From: Peptococcaceae bacterium BRH_c23
GTDB lineage: Bacteria > Bacillota_B > Desulfitobacteriia > Desulfitobacteriales > Desulfitobacteriaceae
NCBI GenBank assembly: GCA_000961805.1
Contig: LADV01000309.1
Location: 1 to 12,542 of the forward strand
DNA: 12,542 nucleotides
Direction of reading: 5' to 3'
The stretch's first letter is position 1. Each line of letters starts with the position of its first letter. Positions 6,497 to 12,542 of the stretch are shown here, in pieces. The notes beneath the pieces were generated by a model. The model was not told the DNA's origin and searched no databases. It worked only from the letters and a program-made list of their open reading frames with translations. The translations under genes were made by a program, and so were the position numbers.

Positions 6497-6563
6497 CCCA
6501 TTTCACCCCTTAATGTTTCTCTCAAACCGCAATGTGACATACTAATAAAGTTTTACGCGCTTG

Positions 6564-6593
6564 ATTATATCATATTATATTATTTTTTGCCTA
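6564..6593 (-). promoter_or_regulatory. Candidate sigma-A promoter for ccpN
   Basis: On the minus strand TAGGCA (6593-6588) and TATAAT (6569-6564) are 18 bases apart in a very AT-rich stretch, with transcription expected to start near 6556, about 60 bases before the TTG start. The -10 is perfect, while the -35 matches the consensus at four of six positions. An overlapping TATAAT lies a few bases upstream, so the exact site is uncertain. Confidence 0.45.
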
Positions 6594-6620
6594 GATAGTG
6601 AGCATATAAATCATATATTT

Positions 6621-6670
6621 TTATGAACGATTACGAACGTTCACTAACAATCACTAACACTCACTTACTC
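6621..6670. repeat. Five 10-bp-phased direct repeats upstream of ccpN
   Basis: Consecutive decamers on the plus strand read TTATGAACGA, TTACGAACGT, TCACTAACAA, TCACTAACAC and TCACTTACTC. Units 1-2 and units 3-5 are closely alike, and all fit a loose T-Y-A-Y-N-A-A-C pattern. The array is 30-80 bases upstream of the candidate -35, at one helical turn per unit. It could be an operator array, an upstream element or a chance simple repeat. Confidence 0.5.
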
Positions 6671-6882
6671 AAATCTGTCTGCTTGACATGCCGCTTTGCA
6701 CTATCGAAGTTTTACTGTGGACTTTTAGTTTGTCAGTCATTAATCTCTAATACACTTATGCATAGCTTATATTTCTACTGAAAAATACATTTTCATTATC
6801 AGATAGAGGTGCGATGCGGCATGAGGATCTGCCAAAAAAATAACTATTTATTTTAACGATATGCTCAGCGACCTGGGGCATA

Positions 6883-6920
6883 TAAAAAAACACAGATGGT
6901 GTTTAAAGTCCATCTGTGTT
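6883..6920 (-). terminator. Intrinsic terminator of the glyQS operon
   Basis: On the minus strand AACACAGATGG (6920-6910), a 10-base loop and CCATCTGTGTT (6899-6889) form a perfect 11-bp stem followed by a run of T (through 6884). It lies about 100 bases past the glyS stop. This is a textbook Rho-independent terminator and separates glyQS from ccpN. Confidence 0.9.
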
Positions 6921-7017
6921 AACAGCCAATTTTTAATAAAGTATGAATATTATCTAGTAATCAGGCGCCCTAAAACCTACTTACTACTCACTACTTACTT
7001 TCAAAAATAAATTCCGC

Positions 7018-9093
7018 TTAAGCTAAGACGCTTAATTCTCCTAGGCAACCTAAGATTACCACACACTGACTAAGCAAAGCCAAGCGAGCTGTTTTTAAAG
7101 CCTGATCTTCTACCATAATCATCACCGCTTGGAAGAGGGCTTCGATTTGCGGGACAAGTTCCCAAGCCAGGTCATAAGCCTCCTCATAATCCCCCAGCGC
7201 AATGGCCTGATCAAACCGCTCCCTGCGCTCAGATATCCCTTTAGCAAGGGCAATTTCAGTCTCATCCACCAAGATTGATGAATCTAACGCCCGAATTACT
7301 TCTTTTTTAGTCAGATTAAAGCAGCGAGTATAGGTCTGGGCATAGAGAACAAAGGCTTCTTCCTCCCGTTTGACGGAAAGTAGCCGGGCTCTTTTTACAG
7401 CGCGATTCACGTCATCACAACCTGACGCCAACGCCGCATCCACTGTATCATAACGGAGCCCTTGTTCCTGAAGCACAAAACGCACCCTTTGTTGGAAGAA
7501 CTCCTCCAAGAGTGACATGATGTCCTCAACTGGCAACAAATCTGCCCCTTGCTCTGCAAGAAGGCTATAGGACTTCTTCAAAAGCGAGGTTAGAGAGAGA
7601 TCCCACCCTGAATCTAAAAGAATGGCTATAATCCCCTGCGCCTGCCGTCTTAGCGCATAAGGATCTTGAGACCCGGTAGGTTGAATGCCAATACTAAACG
7701 CTCCAACGATGGCATCTAGTTTGTCGGCAACACTGACCACGCGACCTGAATCGGATTTAGGTAGCGTATCTCCTGCAAAACGAGGCTGATAATGCTCAAG
7801 TATCCCTTGACAGACTTCAGCTTTTTCTCCGCTGGCACTGGCATAATCCGCTCCCATAACTCCCTGCAATTCCGGAAAATCGCTGACCATTAACGTCACC
7901 AGATCCGCTTTCGCCAATAAAGCAGTGCGGTCTATTTCTTCTAGCTTGCCAACTCCAAGCTCCAGCTTCTCTGCCATGAACCGAGACAGGCCGCGTAAAC
8001 GAGCAACCCTTTGCTCGACCGTACCCAATTTTTCATGATAGACAATTTTTTCCAACTTTGAAACTAGTTCTGACAAAGGAACTTTTTGATCTTCGCGATA
8101 ATAGAAGGCGGCATCTTCTAGACGAGCTTTGAGCACCTTTTCATTTCCCGCTTTAACCGTATCTAAAGCAAAATCATTCCCATTACGCACCGTAATAAAA
8201 TAGGGTAAAAGGTCGCCATCTTTAGCCCGGACTGGGAAATAGCGTTGATGTTCCCGCATTGGAGTGGTGATCACAGCCTCTGGTAAATGCATATATTGAG
8301 CGGCCACCTCACCTAATAAAGCAGTCGGATACTCCACCAGGTGGATAACTTCACCCAAAAGTTCTTCATCTTCAGGCACCTCGCCGCCTACCTTCTCGGC
8401 CAGGGCTTTGATTTGGGCTAAGATATCTGCTTTTCGTTCTTTGGGATCTGCAATAACATAAGCTTGACGTAAGGCTTCACGATAGCTCGAGGGTTGGTCG
8501 ATCAAAACATCGCCCGTAGCCAAAGTACGATGCCCTCGTGAGGTTCGTCCAGACTCAAGCCCTACGAACTCAAACGAAACAACCTCTGTACCGTATAGCG
8601 CCACAATCCAGCGAATAGGCCGAGCAAAACGGAAATCAAGCGTTCCCCAGCGCATCGGTTTCGGAAAATGAAGGGAGTTAATCATGTCGATGGCAAACTG
8701 CGAGAGGAGTGACCTGGTCTCCAGCCCAATTTCCGATTTACGTGCAAAGACATACGGCACACCATTGACCTCTTGTACAAAGAGATCTTCCACCAAAACT
8801 CCCTGTCCTCTGGCAAACCCTTGGGCTGCTTTCGTTGGACCACCATTCGCATCATAAGCCGCTTTCAAAGCCGGTCCCTTAACTTCCATGGCTAAATCCT
8901 TTTGTTTTTCCTCAAGACCCATCACTAAAAGCGCGAGACGGCGTGGGGTCGCCAAGATATTTATTTCCTGATACGTTAAACGAAGCTCGGCCAAGCGTTT
9001 ACGTGCTTGTTCTTCTAACTGGGTCATCGCCCCCGGGGAGAATTTAGCTGGGATTTCTTCCATTCCAAGTTCCAGCAAAAAATCGTTCACCAT
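7018..9093 (-). CDS. glyS: Glycyl-tRNA synthetase beta subunit
   Basis: This is the large subunit of the alpha2-beta2 glycyl-tRNA synthetase. It binds tRNA(Gly) and is needed, with the catalytic alpha subunit, to charge it. The length of 691 residues is normal for the family. Recognised segments are N-terminal 'FLLELGMEEIPAKF' (5-18), 'ILATPRRLALLV' (46-57), 'MRWGTLDFRFARPIRWIVAL' (147-166), 'TTPMREHQRYFPV' (276-288), the HD-like region 'HEKLGTVEQRV' (353-363) with 'LMVSDFPELQGVMGADYA' (401-418), and 'VADKLDAIVGAFSIGIQPTG' (455-474). A helical DALR-like anticodon-binding end follows (about 560-691). The start ATG is one base after the glyQ stop, and its ribosome binding site GAGGTGGAG lies within glyQ, so translation is coupled. 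Confidence 0.97.
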   Translation of the reverse strand: MVNDFLLELGMEEIPAKFSPGAMTQLEEQARKRLAELRLTYQEINILATPRRLALLVMGLEEKQKDLAMEVKGPALKAAYDANGGPTKAAQGFARGQGVLVEDLFVQEVNGVPYVFARKSEIGLETRSLLSQFAIDMINSLHFPKPMRWGTLDFRFARPIRWIVALYGTEVVSFEFVGLESGRTSRGHRTLATGDVLIDQPSSYREALRQAYVIADPKERKADILAQIKALAEKVGGEVPEDEELLGEVIHLVEYPTALLGEVAAQYMHLPEAVITTPMREHQRYFPVRAKDGDLLPYFITVRNGNDFALDTVKAGNEKVLKARLEDAAFYYREDQKVPLSELVSKLEKIVYHEKLGTVEQRVARLRGLSRFMAEKLELGVGKLEEIDRTALLAKADLVTLMVSDFPELQGVMGADYASASGEKAEVCQGILEHYQPRFAGDTLPKSDSGRVVSVADKLDAIVGAFSIGIQPTGSQDPYALRRQAQGIIAILLDSGWDLSLTSLLKKSYSLLAEQGADLLPVEDIMSLLEEFFQQRVRFVLQEQGLRYDTVDAALASGCDDVNRAVKRARLLSVKREEEAFVLYAQTYTRCFNLTKKEVIRALDSSILVDETEIALAKGISERRERFDQAIALGDYEEAYDLAWELVPQIEALFQAVMIMVEDQALKTARLALLSQCVVILGCLGELSVLA

Positions 9094-9094
9094 C

Positions 9095-9985
9095 TTACTC
9101 CACCTCTTTCTCTACAGCGTTCTTTAATAAGGGGAAGCCCAGTCTCTCCCGTTGTTCCACATAAGCCTGAGCGCAGAGACGAGCGAGGGCCCGAACCCGA
9201 GCAATATAGCCTGTTCGTTCCGTGACACTAATCGCCCCCCGGGCATCAAGCAAGTTGAACGTATGCGAGCACTTCAACACATAGTCGTATGCAGGCAGCA
9301 CCAGCCCTTTTTCTACGACCCGTTTCGCCTCACGTTCATACATCTCAAACCAGATCTGTAAAGCTTCTATATCCGCCACTTCAAAGTTATATTGCGAGTA
9401 ATCGATTTCATTTTGCAGGTAGATATCGCCATAGGTGACATCTCCGACCCACTCGATATCATAGACACTATCTTTGTTTTGAATATACGTAGTCAGGCGT
9501 TCCAGACCATAGGTAATTTCAGCACAAACCGGTTTGCAGTCAATCCCTCCACACTGTTGAAAATACGTAAATTGGGTCACTTCCATGCCATCTAACCAGA
9601 CCTCCCAGCCTAACCCCCAGGCACCCAAGGTTGGAGATTCCCAGTTGTCTTCTACAAAGCGGATATCATGCTCTTTAGGATTAATCCCCAAGCGCTCTAA
9701 ACTCTGCAAATACAGTTCCTGAACATTATCAGGCGAGGGTTTCAGGATGACTTGGTATTGGAAATAATGCTGTAAACGATTAGGATTTTCTCCATATCGT
9801 CCATCCGTCGGTCTACGTGACGGCTCAACATAAGCGACATTCCAGGGCTCTGGCCCAAGCGCACGCAAAAACGTCGCGGGGTTCATAGTTCCAGCCCCTT
9901 TTTCCACATCATAGGGTTGGGCAATAATACAGCCCTGTTCTCCCCAAAACTGGTTGAGAGTAAGGATAATGTCTTGAAACTTCAT
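9095..9985 (-). CDS. glyQ: Glycyl-tRNA synthetase alpha subunit
   Basis: Class II catalytic subunit that forms glycyl-adenylate and, with GlyS, glycyl-tRNA(Gly). The 296-residue length is typical. The N-terminal '[20 protein letters not shown]' with '[20 protein letters not shown]', then '[20 protein letters not shown]' and '[13 protein letters not shown]' are family hallmarks, as are '[20 protein letters not shown]' and '[11 protein letters not shown]'. The product ends with a charged helix. The ATG at 9985 follows AAGGAGG with six bases between, so the start is secure. It is the first gene of glyQS and lies about 100 bases downstream of a T-box terminator, so expression should rise when tRNA(Gly) is uncharged. 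Confidence 0.97.
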   Translation of the reverse strand: MKFQDIILTLNQFWGEQGCIIAQPYDVEKGAGTMNPATFLRALGPEPWNVAYVEPSRRPTDGRYGENPNRLQHYFQYQVILKPSPDNVQELYLQSLERLGINPKEHDIRFVEDNWESPTLGAWGLGWEVWLDGMEVTQFTYFQQCGGIDCKPVCAEITYGLERLTTYIQNKDSVYDIEWVGDVTYGDIYLQNEIDYSQYNFEVADIEALQIWFEMYEREAKRVVEKGLVLPAYDYVLKCSHTFNLLDARGAISVTERTGYIARVRALARLCAQAYVEQRERLGFPLLKNAVEKEVE

Positions 9986-10021
9986 TGTCAGCCTCCTTAA
10001 GAATTATTCTTTTGCAAATCG

Positions 10022-10075
10022 TGCAAGTCGGGACGGTTCTCGACTTGCATATCAACCAAGCTGGCCATTGGCCAG
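10022..10075. repeat. Two extra hairpins between the T-box terminator and glyQ
   Basis: TGCAAGTCG (10022-10030) and CGACTTGCA (10041-10049) form a perfect 9-bp stem whose loop carries GGACGGTTCT. A second small palindrome, CTGGCC-ATT-GGCCAG, lies at 10061-10075. Neither belongs to the standard T-box fold. The core GGACGGTTCT recurs upstream of recO (12340-12349). Neither hairpin has a T-run, so termination is unlikely; a REP-like repeat or a leader-processing structure is possible. Confidence 0.6.
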
Positions 10076-10081
10076 AAACGT

Positions 10082-10130
10082 AAAAAAGCCCTCACCCCCG
10101 TAGCATTTTTAAGCTACAGGGACGAGAGCT
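10082..10130 (-). terminator. T-box attenuator terminator
   Basis: AGCTCTCGTCCCTGTAGC (10130-10113) pairs with GCTACGGGGGTGAGGGCT (10104-10087) through 18 positions including G-U pairs, with an 8-base A/T loop and TTTTTT after the stem. Its 5' arm competes with the antiterminator that contains the T-box sequence at 10150-10137. Confidence 0.9.
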
Positions 10131-10285
10131 TGTTCCCGCGGTTCCACCCTGTTTGACCCCTCAGGGTCCCCTTCGTTCTATGTGCTCAGAGCTGCCCCAT
10201 CCACTTCTCTCATTCGGCTTCCACCTACCCGAACTCGCTAATAGAGAGGATTCGTGAACTTCTTGCCCATCATCGCATATTAAAG
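10082..10285 (-). promoter_or_regulatory. Glycine T-box riboswitch (tRNA-sensing leader) of glyQS
   Basis: On the minus strand the leader has Stem I with the distal-region pattern GCGAG...GGTGGAAGCC (around 10237-10214), a specifier region around 10200-10185 where GGC (10196-10194) followed by A is the likely glycine codon, and the T-box itself, AGGGTGGAACCGCG (10150-10137). In the T-box the variable base of UGGN is A, which would pair with a U discriminator as expected for tRNA(Gly). The terminator stem pairs 10130-10113 with 10104-10087 and is followed by six T. Uncharged tRNA(Gly) should stabilise the antiterminator and permit glyQS transcription. The class is certain; the exact specifier is inferred. 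Confidence 0.93.
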
Positions 10286-10300
10286 GTATTAATTTAAATT

Positions 10301-10329
10301 ATTATATGCTGAGGAAGAAATTGTGTCAA
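10301..10329 (-). promoter_or_regulatory. Consensus sigma-A promoter of the glyQS leader
   Basis: TTGACA (10329-10324) and TATAAT (10306-10301) are both perfect and exactly 17 bases apart, so transcription should start near 10294, just before Stem I of the T-box. It is the strongest promoter in the window, fitting a gene controlled mainly at the attenuator. Confidence 0.9.
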
Positions 10330-10383
10330 ATCTTAATTAGTCCTTGAGATCTTTAAATTTAAATCTTGAAGCCTTGAGTTAAG

Positions 10384-10953
10384 TTATTTATAGATCCCCA
10401 ACTCTTTGATTTTAGAAATAAACTTGTCATACAATTTATGCATATGAGGTTCATTACTATAATCATTTAATTCGTCTAACGGAATCCATTTTACCCCACT
10501 ATTCTCGTCTTCTTTAACAATCAGTGCATCCGTTTCATCAGCCTCGATCAAAAAGGCGATTGATAAATGGATATGAGGGGAAACATAGTTTCCTCTTTTT
10601 GTATGTCCAAACACAGGAAGTATGTCCAAGGAAAAAATATCCGAAGTAACCGGGTGACTATTTTTAACCCCAGTCTCCTCGTTTAATTCTTTCATAGCGA
10701 CTGCTAGTAAATCTTCTTCCCCATCTGCATGGCCGCCTGTCCAAGACCAAGAATTATAGATATTATGATGAACCACAAGTACCTTATCCTTTGTTCTATT
10801 AACGACAAAAGCAGAACATGTAATATGGGCAATCTCATTTTTCCTCGTTAAAACATCCTCAAAGCGCTCAAGACAGTACAATATGACTGCTTTATCCTTT
10901 TCCTCTTGTTCATTATAGGGGGTGTATCCCTTTATTAACTCGATAAAATGCAT
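10384..10953 (-). CDS. Nudix hydrolase family protein
   Basis: The 189-residue protein carries a Nudix box at residues 74-96, 'GHADGEEDLLAVAMKELNEE' followed by TGV. The GX5E...EEXGU frame is intact, and Lys88 stands in the position usually held by Arg. Nudix enzymes hydrolyse nucleoside diphosphates linked to another moiety with Mg2+ or Mn2+ bound by the EE pair (Glu92, Glu93). The substrate cannot be told from the sequence. An N-terminal segment of about 45 residues precedes the fold, which starts at 'HITCSAFVVNRTKDKVLVVH', and the C-terminus ends in a helix (172-186). The ATG at 10953 is preceded only by a weak GAGAAGAG. The gene stands alone between the DUF4342 gene and the glyQS promoter and probably has its own promoter in the 90-base gap upstream. 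Confidence 0.88.
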   Translation of the reverse strand: MHFIELIKGYTPYNEQEEKDKAVILYCLERFEDVLTRKNEIAHITCSAFVVNRTKDKVLVVHHNIYNSWSWTGGHADGEEDLLAVAMKELNEETGVKNSHPVTSDIFSLDILPVFGHTKRGNYVSPHIHLSIAFLIEADETDALIVKEDENSGVKWIPLDELNDYSNEPHMHKLYDKFISKIKELGIYK

Positions 10954-11044
10954 TTTCTCTTCTCTTTCTTTGATAATGCACTTTATCAGCTATAAATGGT
11001 TTCTCAAACTACGATGACTCAAGATCAAGTGCAATTATCTATTT

Positions 11045-11482
11045 TCAATATTCTTCCGTTTCTTTATCATAAGGATACTTCTGTTCAGTAGCAACCTCTA
11101 ATTCAAAATGGTTGATCGCCGCCCCTACAGCCCCTACAAGCGCCAGCAATCTTAAGCTGGGCTTCCGCCATACTGTATACGCCAAGGCTAAACCCAAAGG
11201 TGCTGAAAGGCTTACAATCGTATTCTCATGCCTTTTAAGACTAATTGTGGAGTGACTAATCGTTGTCATCGTAGATTTTAGACCATCCCACATTCCACGC
11301 CCTTGACCTTCAAAATCCCATTCTCGTGTTTCTCCTTTTTGAGCCTTTTCAAGATCGTCTAAAGCCTTTACAACGTCTCCTTGAGCCAAATTAAGAGCCG
11401 TACGAGCTTCTTCATACCCTATCCCCATCCGTTCACGTAAGACATCCATTTTTTCAAGTTCCGTCCATAGCGGCTCACTCAT
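11045..11482 (-). CDS. UBA-like plus DUF4342 protein, small membrane-associated candidate
   Basis: The 145-residue product has an N-terminal UBA/EF-Ts-like three-helix domain (about 7-46, 'MDVLRERMGIGYEEARTALN' and GDVVKALDDLE). A linker and a DUF4342-type region follow (about 62-131), with two hydrophobic stretches, 'TIVSLSAPLGLALAYTVW' (88-105) and 'SLRLLALVGAVGAAINHF' (109-126). The function is unknown; the hydrophobic part suggests membrane contact, while the UBA-like part suggests protein binding. A longer frame begins at 11533 inside recO, but GGAAGG about eight bases before the ATG at 11482, and the homology starting with MSEP...MDVLRER, support the shorter start. That start overlaps the recO stop by 8 bases, so the two are co-translated. 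Confidence 0.8.
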   Translation of the reverse strand: MSEPLWTELEKMDVLRERMGIGYEEARTALNLAQGDVVKALDDLEKAQKGETREWDFEGQGRGMWDGLKSTMTTISHSTISLKRHENTIVSLSAPLGLALAYTVWRKPSLRLLALVGAVGAAINHFELEVATEQKYPYDKETEEY

Positions 11483-12269
11483 TATTTTTACCTTCCTTCC
11501 CGTTAAATCCTTCAAATTGTTTTCCCACTTCATCCCGTGTCAGACTTCCCATCCTCCACGATTTGAGGGGTCGCTCAAAACTATGCTCCAGGTAAATCCT
11601 CAAAATCTCTACAATTTCCTGCCGCATCCAATCATTCCAACGCAAACGATCCAGCTTAGTGATTTCAGCCCGAATCAATTGACGCATAAACCCGATACTA
11701 CCCGCCCGAATCCAACGTCCGGAATTGTTCTCTAAACAGTTCCCACAAAGCGTACCACCAGCTGTAGAACTAAAAAATAAACGCTTGCCCTTCACAGGTG
11801 CGCCACACTCCGCACATTCTCCTAAACGCGGATGATATCCTAGCAACGTCATTGACCTTAAAGCATAAGCACTAAGCACAAGAGTAGGATCATAATGTTC
11901 CAGTAAAAACAGGCAAGTCAACGCAAGCGTAAAAAGTTCCGAATTTGGCTGTGCCGGAATCGTCGAGATATCTAAAAGTTCAACAATTCCTGAAGCCGCA
12001 AACGACCGATCAAGGTCATTCCAGAGATGAGGAAAGCTTTCCCTCGGACTGCACTGACTTATCGTGTCCAACGTTTTCCCACGATGAATCAGATAATCCC
12101 CATAAGTAAACAACTGAGCCCCGGCCCTTTGACGGCTTTTAGGTTTACGCACCCCTTTTGCCACAGCTTGAAGCTTGCCCAATTCACGTGAAAAAAGAGT
12201 GAGCACTCGATCCGACTCACCAAATTGCTTACTACGGATCACTAACGCGTCCGCATGATAAACGGCCAC
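11475..12269 (-). CDS. recO: DNA repair protein RecO
   Basis: Cytosolic mediator of RecFOR recombinational repair. It binds single-stranded DNA and SSB, anneals strands and helps load RecA. The product has an N-terminal OB fold (about 1-80: 'AVYHADALVIRSKQFGESDR', VLTLFSRELGKLQAVAKGVR), a helical middle, and a four-Cys zinc site, 'CAEC' at about 152-155 and 'CGNC' at about 175-178. The length, 264 residues, is slightly above the usual 240-255 because of a polar C-terminal tail. The frame can start with a GTG at 12275, but that GTG abuts the ribosome binding site AAGGGTGA; the GTG at 12269 is six bases away and gives the usual beginning (M)AVY..., so I chose it. The following DUF4342 gene overlaps it by 8 bases. 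Confidence 0.95.
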   Translation of the reverse strand: MAVYHADALVIRSKQFGESDRVLTLFSRELGKLQAVAKGVRKPKSRQRAGAQLFTYGDYLIHRGKTLDTISQCSPRESFPHLWNDLDRSFAASGIVELLDISTIPAQPNSELFTLALTCLFLLEHYDPTLVLSAYALRSMTLLGYHPRLGECAECGAPVKGKRLFFSSTAGGTLCGNCLENNSGRWIRAGSIGFMRQLIRAEITKLDRLRWNDWMRQEIVEILRIYLEHSFERPLKSWRMGSLTRDEVGKQFEGFNGKEGKNNE

Positions 12270-12542
12270 GCCCACTCACCCTTTCTATTTTATGTAAATA
12301 TGACGTCACTATACATTTTACTTGTTTTAGGCTTACTCAGGACGGTTCTTCTTGCTATAACTTCAAAGTACGATCTAAATACGTTCCAGGCCTACTTCAC
12401 AGGCTTTAAGTTGTAGAGGCAAGAAGGCGCACATGAAATGTGCCTTCTCCCCAGCAAACGTAACTATCCCCGGGACGCAGTGGGATACATCAGCGACGTC
12501 TTTACGTAAGCAGAATAGCAAACTTCCGTGTAAGCGACCCCA
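12270..12542. other. Region upstream of recO with structured repeats, no supported gene
   Basis: It contains the palindrome TGACGTCA (12301-12308), the shared core GGACGGTTCT (12340-12349), a long stem (12349-12425) and an adjoining hairpin (12423-12447). No clear recO promoter is seen; TATAGT near 12315-12310 on the minus strand has no good -35. The minus strand is open for 55 codons from the window edge to a TAG at 12377-12375, with no similarity I can name. The gene upstream of recO (often era in relatives) is not reached. Confidence 0.5.
12349..12447. repeat. Long two-part stem and overlapping hairpin
   Basis: TTCTTGC (12349-12355) pairs with GCAAGAA (12419-12425), and TATAACTT (12356-12363) pairs with AAGTTGTA (12408-12415). 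This makes a 15-bp stem interrupted only by the bulge GAG, closing a 44-base interior that contains GCCT...AGGC. Directly after it GAAGGCGCACAT (12423-12434) pairs with ATGTGCCTTC (12438-12447) apart from two extra bases. The two structures share bases 12423-12425. It may be a structured RNA, a REP-like element or a terminator of the gene beyond the edge; strand is not determined. Confidence 0.5.

Larger units (their letters stand above)
6497..7017. other. Intergenic region between glyS and ccpN
   Basis: This 520-base stretch has no supported gene. From the glyS side it holds three AGTRAGT heptamers (6999-6979, minus strand), the glyS terminator (6920-6883), about 200 AT-rich bases in which I recognise nothing, the decamer array (6621-6670) and the ccpN promoter candidate. 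A nine-codon frame starting at the ATG of 'gatgcggcat' near 6814 (plus strand) is too short to call. Confidence 0.6.

Noticed and set aside
12375..12542. 55-codon open frame on the minus strand reaching the window edge
   Set aside because: Open length is compatible with chance, the product resembles no family I know, and the segment is dominated by inverted repeats.

Overview
The window reads as chromosomal DNA of a low-to-moderate-GC Gram-positive anaerobe of the class Clostridia, most likely a Desulfosporosinus/Desulfitobacterium-type Peptococcales member. The grounds are a two-subunit glycyl-tRNA synthetase (glyQ/glyS) behind a T-box leader, strong AGGAGG-type ribosome binding sites, and the order recO - glyQ - glyS - ccpN - ppsR known from Firmicutes, here continued by ppdK. 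The genus is inference. Every recognisable gene lies on the minus strand, so transcription runs from high to low coordinates.

Housekeeping part, read in the direction of transcription. recO (12269-11475) overlaps a small UBA-like/DUF4342 protein gene (11482-11045). A Nudix hydrolase gene follows (10953-10384). A consensus sigma-A promoter and a complete glycine T-box attenuator (about 10329-10082) drive glyQ-glyS (9985-7018), which ends at a clear intrinsic terminator (6920-6883). After a 520-base spacer with short repeats comes the carbon-flux group: ccpN (HTH plus two CBS domains, repressor of gluconeogenic genes), ppsR (bifunctional kinase/pyrophosphorylase acting on PPDK or PEP synthase) and ppdK (pyruvate, phosphate dikinase). 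ppsR and ppdK overlap by 8 bases, so the regulator enzyme is translationally coupled to its presumed target. A strong hairpin at 2044-2009 ends the unit.

Accessory part (1-2000). A two-gene type II toxin-antitoxin module (Phd/YefM antitoxin, RelE/ParE toxin, 1780-1192) sits between two same-orientation copies of a hairpin repeat. Beyond it lie decayed genes: the C-terminal end of a VOC/glyoxalase-family gene with a frame break (about 860-702), and a tyrosine integrase reduced to its N-terminal DNA-binding domain (641-345). The integrase stops next to a cluster of palindromes (1-345), including a perfect 10-bp hairpin like those at the right ends of IS200/IS605 elements. This looks like a chromosomal site that has repeatedly taken up and lost mobile DNA.

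I found no convincing new multi-gene system. The least explained signals are noncoding: a degenerate heptanucleotide array filling the ccpN-ppsR gap, a 10-bp-phased array upstream of ccpN, extra hairpins carrying the core GGGACGGTTCT between the T-box terminator and glyQ, and a long two-part stem structure upstream of recO near the window edge.
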